9,233 nt of DNA from contig CAAFXQ010000063.1 of NCBI GenBank assembly GCA_900767015.1, positions 1 through 9,233 of the forward strand, read 5' to 3'. The notes under the pieces were generated by a model. The model had not been told where the DNA came from and ran no database searches. It worked only from the letters and a program-made list of their open reading frames with translations. Each line of letters opens with the position of its first letter. Positions within the stretch are counted from its first letter, which is position 1. Positions 4,346 to 9,233 of the stretch are shown here, piece after piece. The stretch comes from Clostridia bacterium (GTDB lineage Bacteria; Bacillota; Clostridia; Oscillospirales; Acutalibacteraceae). Position numbers and translations under genes: made by a program.

Positions 4346-7300
4346 TCATGCTTCCATGTAGCTGTCGTCTTCCTCGCCTGCTTTTTTGTACTCAACATCG
4401 CTGTAACACTTCATGCCGGTACCGGACGGAAGAAGCTTACCGATGATGACGTTTTCCTTAAGACCGAGAAGCGGATCAACCTTGCCCTTAATAGCGGCGT
4501 CGGTAAGAACTCTCGTTGTCTCTTGGAAGGAGGCGGCGGAAAGGAACGAATCCGTTGCAAGAGAAGCCTTCGTGATACCCATGAGTACGGGCGAGCAGGT
4601 AGCAGGACGAAGCTCGGTGCCGAGTTCTTCTGCCTTTGCGGCAAGTGCTTTGTTGACCTTGGCAAACTCAAGCTTGTCAACAAGCGAGCCGGGCAGGAAT
4701 TCGGTGTCGCCGGCGTCTTCAATCTTCACCTTTCTCATCATCTGACGGGCGATAACCTCGATGTGCTTATCGTTGATATCAACACCCTGGGTACGGTAGG
4801 TGCACTGTACCTGGCTGATGAGATAGTCATGAACGGCGCTGACGCCGAGAACATTAAGAATATCACGAAGATCGGTTGAACCTTCGGTAAGAAGGTCGCC
4901 CTTCTTGACATGAGCGCCGGCTTCGACTCTTCTTCTTGCACCGAAAGCAAGAAGATATTCTTTTCTTTCGCCGGTGTCACCGGTAACAACGATATGGTCG
5001 TTGCCCTTGACCTTTTCAATCGTAACGTCACCCTCGATTTCGCTGATAATAGCGAGCGTCTTGGGCTTTCTGGCTTCGAAGAGCTCTTCAACACGGGGAA
5101 GACCCTGTGTAATATCCGAACCGGAAGCAACACCGCCGGTATGGAACGTTCTCATCGTAAGCTGAGTACCCGGTTCACCGATGGACTGAGCGGCGATAAT
5201 ACCGACCGCTTCACCGACGGTGACGGGCTTGCCGGTTGCAAGGTTCGAGCCGTAGCACTTGATGCAGGCGCCGTGGTTGGAATTACAAGTCAGAAGCGAA
5301 CGAATCGTAATTCTGCGGATCTTTTCCGCCTCTTCCTTGGTTGCGCCGGCTGCAAGAGCAGCTTCAGCCTTTTTGGTGAGATAGGCGTCAACCTTATCGG
5401 CGTCTTCCTCACTCATCATATGGTCATTGCTCATGATAACCTCGCCGGTATCTTCATCGACAAGGTCGTGGAGCAGGAAACGTCCTCTGAGTCTTTCGGT
5501 CAGCGGCTCAAGAATACGGTTGCCGTCCATGATGTCGTAAACCTCAAGACCCTCTGTGCAGCCGCAGTCCTCCTCACGGATAATAACCTCCTGAGAAACG
5601 TCGACAAGACGTCTTGTCAGGTAACCGGAGTCGGCGGTACGAAGAGCGGTATCGGCAAGACCCTTTCTTGCACCACGGGAGGAAATGAAGTATTCCTGAA
5701 CGTTGAGTCCTTCACGGTAGTTTGCTCTGATGGGAACCTCGATGGTCTTACCGGCTGTGTTGGCGATAAGACCGCGCATTCCGGCAAGCTGACGAAGCTG
5801 GCTTTCCGAACCACGGGCACCGGAGTCGAGCATCATATAAATCGGATTGAATTTGTCAAAGTTCTTGGTGAGTGCTTCCGCAACACGGCTTGTGCACTGA
5901 TCCCAAGCCTCGATAACTCTCTTCGAGCGGTCGGTGTTGCTGAGAAGTCCTCTTGAATATTTACGGTTGACCTCGTCAACGGTCGCTTCGGTTTCGGCAA
6001 GAATGTCTTTCTTTGCCTCGGGAATGGTTGCGTCGCAAACGGCAACCGTGATACCGCTTCGGGTCGAGAATTTGTAGCCCTGATTCTTGATATCGTCAAG
6101 AACGGCGGAAGCCTTTGCGGTTCCGTGAACACGGATACAGCGGTCAACGATTTTTCCGAGAAGCTTTTTATTAACAAGTCCCTCAACCTCAAGACGGAAG
6201 AGATTTTCGGGGTCGCTTCTGTCGATAAAACCGAGATCCTGCGGAATGGGATTGTTGAAGATAATCTTACCGAGGGTGGTTTCGATGATTCTTGAAACCG
6301 GCTTTCCGTCGATTTCCTTGGTCATTCTTACCTTGATAAGAGCATGAAGGTCGATGACCTTTTCGTCGTAAGCCATCTGTGCCTCGTTGACGTCGCTGAA
6401 AGCCTTGCCCTCACCCTTTGCGCCCGGCATAACAAGCGTCAGATAGTAAGAGCCAAGAACCATGTCCTGCGTCGGAACGGTAACGGGCTTTCCGTCTGAG
6501 GGCTTAAGGAGGTTACCCGACGACAGCATCAGGAAACGGGCTTCTGCCTGTGCTTCGGCGGAAAGCGGAACGTGAACTGCCATCTCGTCACCGTCGAAGT
6601 CGGCGTTGAAAGCGGTACATACGAGCGGGTGAAGCTTAATAGCCTTACCCTCAACGAGTACCGGCTCGAAAGCCTGAATACCGAGTCTGTGAAGCGTCGG
6701 TGCACGGTTGAGCATAACCGGGTGATCCTTGATAACGGTTTCAAGTGCGTCCCAGACCTCGGGATCTCTTCTTTCAACGGCCTTTTTGGCGGTCTTGATG
6801 TTGGTTTTCTGCGTGCCGTTGTTCTTGTCGCCGCTGATGTCAATGAGTCTCTTCATAACGAACGGCTTAAAGAGCTCGAGCGCCATTTCTTTCGGAAGAC
6901 CGCACTGATAAATCTTAAGCTGCGGGCCGACAACGATAACCGAACGGCCGGAATAGTCGACACGCTTACCGAGAAGGTTCTGACGGAAACGTCCCTGCTT
7001 ACCTTTGAGCATATCCGAAAGGGATTTGAGCGGTCTGTTGTTCGGGCCTGTAACCGGACGGCCTCTTCTTCCGTTGTCGATGAGTGCGTCAACGGATTCC
7101 TGAAGCATTCTCTTTTCGTTTCTTATAATGATGCTCGGAGCACCGAGCTCAATCAGCTTTTTGAGTCGGTTGTTACGGTTGATAACACGGCGGTAAAGGT
7201 CGTTGAGGTCGCTTGTTGCGAAGCGTCCGCCGTCAAGCTGTACCATCGGACGGATATCCGGCGGAATGACCGGAACCACGTCGAGAATCATCCATTCGGG

Positions 7301-7972
7301 GCGGTTGCCGGAGTTTTTGAACGCTTCGACAACTTCAAGACGCTTGAGGATTCTTGCGGATTTCTGACCCTTGGCGTCGGCAAGCTCCGCACGAAGCTCG
7401 GCGTCAAGCTCGTCAAGGTCGATTTCCGCAAGAAGCTCCTTAATTGCTTCTGCGCCCATGCCGACTCTGAATTCTTCATCGTCAAAGTTATATTCTTTAA
7501 TTTCTTCGAGTCTCTTGTCGTCGATTACGTCGCACTTGTTGACCTCGGTTACCGAACCGGGATTGATGACAACGTAAGCCGAGAAATAGAGAACTCTTTC
7601 AAGATCCTTCGGGGACATATCAAGCATCAGACCGATTCTTGACGGAATGCCCTTGAAGTACCAGATATGAGACACCGGCGTAGCAAGCTCGATGTGACCC
7701 ATTCTTTCACGGCGCACCTTGGCTTTGGTAATTTCAACGCCGCACTTTTCACATACCTTGCCCTTGTTCTTGGAGCGTTTGTATTTTCCGCAGTGACATT
7801 CCCAGTCCTTCAAAGGTCCGAAAATCTTTTCGCAGAAAAGACCGTCCCATTCGGGTCTTAAGGTACGGTAGTTAATTGTTTCGGGCTTTGTAACCTCACC
7901 GTGGGACCATTCTCTGATCTGATCCGGCGAAGCCAAGCCAATTTTTATCGATTCAAAGGTTATATTTTCCAT
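4346..7972 (-). CDS. rpoC: DNA-directed RNA polymerase subunit beta'
   Basis: Beta' forms, with beta, the catalytic centre and DNA clamp of RNA polymerase. The 1208-aa product is complete and of Firmicutes length. Near the N-terminus are the first zinc-site cysteines C59, C61, C74 and C77 (CHCGKYKRSKNKG, then CEKCGVE). The catalytic NADFDGD is at 456-462, with Mg-binding D458, D460 and D462. The second zinc site uses CGC near residue 800 and the later CNSNHGACIKC. The trigger-loop region carries MRTFHTGGVASGSDITQGLP, with no large insertion of the E. coli kind. The ATG is at 7970-7972. The nearest Shine-Dalgarno-like AAGGG is about 11 nt upstream and weak, so translational coupling to rpoB, 30 nt away, is plausible. 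It ends in SYMEA and TGA, followed by a terminator. Confidence 0.99.
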   Translation of the reverse strand: MENITFESIKIGLASPDQIREWSHGEVTKPETINYRTLRPEWDGLFCEKIFGPLKDWECHCGKYKRSKNKGKVCEKCGVEITKAKVRRERMGHIELATPVSHIWYFKGIPSRIGLMLDMSPKDLERVLYFSAYVVINPGSVTEVNKCDVIDDKRLEEIKEYNFDDEEFRVGMGAEAIKELLAEIDLDELDAELRAELADAKGQKSARILKRLEVVEAFKNSGNRPEWMILDVVPVIPPDIRPMVQLDGGRFATSDLNDLYRRVINRNNRLKKLIELGAPSIIIRNEKRMLQESVDALIDNGRRGRPVTGPNNRPLKSLSDMLKGKQGRFRQNLLGKRVDYSGRSVIVVGPQLKIYQCGLPKEMALELFKPFVMKRLIDISGDKNNGTQKTNIKTAKKAVERRDPEVWDALETVIKDHPVMLNRAPTLHRLGIQAFEPVLVEGKAIKLHPLVCTAFNADFDGDEMAVHVPLSAEAQAEARFLMLSSGNLLKPSDGKPVTVPTQDMVLGSYYLTLVMPGAKGEGKAFSDVNEAQMAYDEKVIDLHALIKVRMTKEIDGKPVSRIIETTLGKIIFNNPIPQDLGFIDRSDPENLFRLEVEGLVNKKLLGKIVDRCIRVHGTAKASAVLDDIKNQGYKFSTRSGITVAVCDATIPEAKKDILAETEATVDEVNRKYSRGLLSNTDRSKRVIEAWDQCTSRVAEALTKNFDKFNPIYMMLDSGARGSESQLRQLAGMRGLIANTAGKTIEVPIRANYREGLNVQEYFISSRGARKGLADTALRTADSGYLTRRLVDVSQEVIIREEDCGCTEGLEVYDIMDGNRILEPLTERLRGRFLLHDLVDEDTGEVIMSNDHMMSEEDADKVDAYLTKKAEAALAAGATKEEAEKIRRITIRSLLTCNSNHGACIKCYGSNLATGKPVTVGEAVGIIAAQSIGEPGTQLTMRTFHTGGVASGSDITQGLPRVEELFEARKPKTLAIISEIEGDVTIEKVKGNDHIVVTGDTGERKEYLLAFGARRRVEAGAHVKKGDLLTEGSTDLRDILNVLGVSAVHDYLISQVQCTYRTQGVDINDKHIEVIARQMMRKVKIEDAGDTEFLPGSLVDKLEFAKVNKALAAKAEELGTELRPATCSPVLMGITKASLATDSFLSAASFQETTRVLTDAAIKGKVDPLLGLKENVIIGKLLPSGTGMKCYSDVEYKKAGEEDDSYMEA

Positions 7973-8002
7973 ATAACTGCCAGCCCTTTCCTTGAATTAT
8001 TT

Positions 8003-9217
8003 TTAGTCCTCATCGTGCATCAAAGAATCGAAATCGATTTTATCTTCGTCCGGATCGTCGGAATCGTCCAGCATGAGATCGTCGTCGAGGATCAGATCGT
8101 CCTCTTCGTCGCCGTCCTCATCATCAAGCATCAGTTCATCTTCGTCCGGACTGTCGTCGGCTTCTTCGCCGCCCATCATGTCCTCATCGATTACCTGAGC
8201 CGGCTCGCCGAAGTCGTCCTTTCTCTTCAGCTGTCTGACATCGTCGTCATCGTCGATGTTCTGTTTCAGTTCGATTTCGTTGTTGTCCTCGTCAAGAACC
8301 TTAATATCAAGACCGAGAGACTGAAGCTCTTTGATAAGAACCTTGAACGATTCGGGAACGCCCGCCTGCGGAACGTTTCTTCCGTCAACGATCGCTTCGT
8401 AGGTCTTGACTCTGCCGACGATGTCGTCGGACTTGACGGTGAGGATTTCCTGAAGCGTGTAGGCGGCGCCGTAGGCTTCAAGCGCCCAGACTTCCATTTC
8501 ACCGAAACGCTGACCGCCGAACTGCGCTTTACCGCCGAGCGGCTGCTGCGTAACGAGCGAGTACGGTCCGATCGAACGGGCGTGCATCTTATCGTCAACA
8601 AGGTGGTGGAGCTTGAGGAAGTACATGACACCGACCGTAACGGGGTTGTCGAATTTTTCACCCGTACGTCCGTCGGTCAGGATTGATTTACCGTTCGTCG
8701 GAAGACCGGCAAGTTCAAGAGCGGCACGGATATCGTCCTCATGTGCGCCGTCGAAAACGGGCGTCATGATCTTCCAGCCGAGCTCACGGCAGGCAAAGCC
8801 GAGGTGAACCTCGAGAACCTGTCCGATATTCATTCGGGACGGAACGCCGAGGGGATTAAGAACGATATCAAGCGGTGTGCCGTCTTCAAGGAAGGGCATA
8901 TCCTCCTGCGGAAGAACACGGGAAACAACACCCTTGTTACCGTGACGACCCGCCATCTTGTCGCCGACCTGGATCTTTCTCTTCTGTGCGATATAGCAGC
9001 GGACGACCTGATTGACGCCCGGGCTTAACTCGTCGCAGTTTTCTCTTGTGAATTCCTCAACCTTGACGACGATACCGTATTCGCCGTGGGGAACACGAAG
9101 CGAGGTGTCACGGACTTCTCTTGCCTTTTCACCGAAGATGGCACGAAGCAGTCTTTCTTCGGCGGTCATTTCGGTTTCGCCCTTCGGGGTTACCTTACCG
9201 ACAAGAATGTCGCCGGA
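8003..9217 (-). CDS. rpoB: DNA-directed RNA polymerase subunit beta, C-terminal part
   Basis: The last 404 residues of RpoB are present and the 5' part lies beyond the contig end. The fragment begins in the conserved GDILVGKVTPKGETEMTAEE and runs through GDKMAGRHGNKGVVSRVLP, which holds active-site lysines of the beta subunit. It continues through PLDIVLNPLGVPSRMNIGQV and GGKAQFGGQRFGEMEVWALE, the region that packs against beta'. The rifampicin-binding region is not in the window. The final 61 residues (8006-8188) form a strongly acidic tail with 35 Asp/Glu and three L(M/I)LDD repeats, longer than the common RpoB core. Bases after 9217 are adapter, so codons there are not RpoB. The stop is 30 nt before rpoC. 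Confidence 0.97.
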   Translation of the reverse strand, partial: SGDILVGKVTPKGETEMTAEERLLRAIFGEKAREVRDTSLRVPHGEYGIVVKVEEFTRENCDELSPGVNQVVRCYIAQKRKIQVGDKMAGRHGNKGVVSRVLPQEDMPFLEDGTPLDIVLNPLGVPSRMNIGQVLEVHLGFACRELGWKIMTPVFDGAHEDDIRAALELAGLPTNGKSILTDGRTGEKFDNPVTVGVMYFLKLHHLVDDKMHARSIGPYSLVTQQPLGGKAQFGGQRFGEMEVWALEAYGAAYTLQEILTVKSDDIVGRVKTYEAIVDGRNVPQAGVPESFKVLIKELQSLGLDIKVLDEDNNEIELKQNIDDDDDVRQLKRKDDFGEPAQVIDEDMMGGEEADDSPDEDELMLDDEDGDEEDDLILDDDLMLDDSDDPDEDKIDFDSLMHDED

Positions 9218-9233
9218 AGATCGGAAGAGCGTC
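9218..9233. other. Illumina TruSeq adapter remnant at the contig end
   Basis: The last 16 bases, AGATCGGAAGAGCGTC, equal the start of the Illumina TruSeq read-through adapter. Conceptual translation here gives TLFRS before GDIL, which does not resemble RpoB. This is sequencing artefact, not genomic DNA. Confidence 0.93.

Noticed and set aside
1..9233. CRISPR arrays, tRNA genes, transposases, att sites
   Set aside because: No regularly spaced repeats, tRNA-like sequence, transposase frame or integrase was seen. The only direct repeat of note is the terminator pair.

Overview
The window is a highly conserved bacterial transcription/translation locus, read entirely from the minus strand. In transcription order it holds the 3' part of rpoB, complete rpoC, a short AT-rich accessory interval, then the str operon rpsL-rpsG-fusA and the first 23 codons of tuf, which runs off position 1. 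Gene order, a beta' subunit of 1208 aa without the large insertion of gammaproteobacterial RpoC, an S12 with the Firmicutes-type insertion, and strong AGGAGG-type ribosome binding sites all point to a Firmicute. A clostridial, perhaps gut, lineage is my inference. I cannot name a genus.

Layout from high to low coordinates: an Illumina adapter remnant at the contig end (9218-9233); rpoB C-terminal part (8003-9217) with a very acidic tail; rpoC (4346-7972); an intrinsic terminator (about 4275-4314). Next comes a cassette of about 0.7 kb. It has a low-GC gene for a small RNase-fold (PBECR-type) protein (3767-4165) with its own consensus promoter, then a structured RNA of about 155 nt (about 3594-3748) with a perfect TTGACA-17-TATAAT promoter and its own terminator (about 3590-3625). 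The str operon follows with its own promoter (3447-3475): rpsL (2969-3391), a hairpin-rich spacer of 184 nt, rpsG (2314-2784), fusA (181-2259), a 109-nt spacer and tuf (1-71).

The core genes supply the RNA polymerase catalytic subunits, two 30S proteins of the decoding and head regions, and the two elongation GTPases. The unexpected part is the cassette between rpoC and rpsL. Its base composition differs sharply from its neighbours. Each end carries a near-identical 31-nt terminator-derived repeat (3581-3611 and 4266-4296), and the promoter of the RNA lies inside the last codons of the RNase-fold gene. It looks like a recently acquired or duplicated unit pairing a nuclease-like protein with an uncharacterised structured RNA. 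The functional link between the two is speculation.
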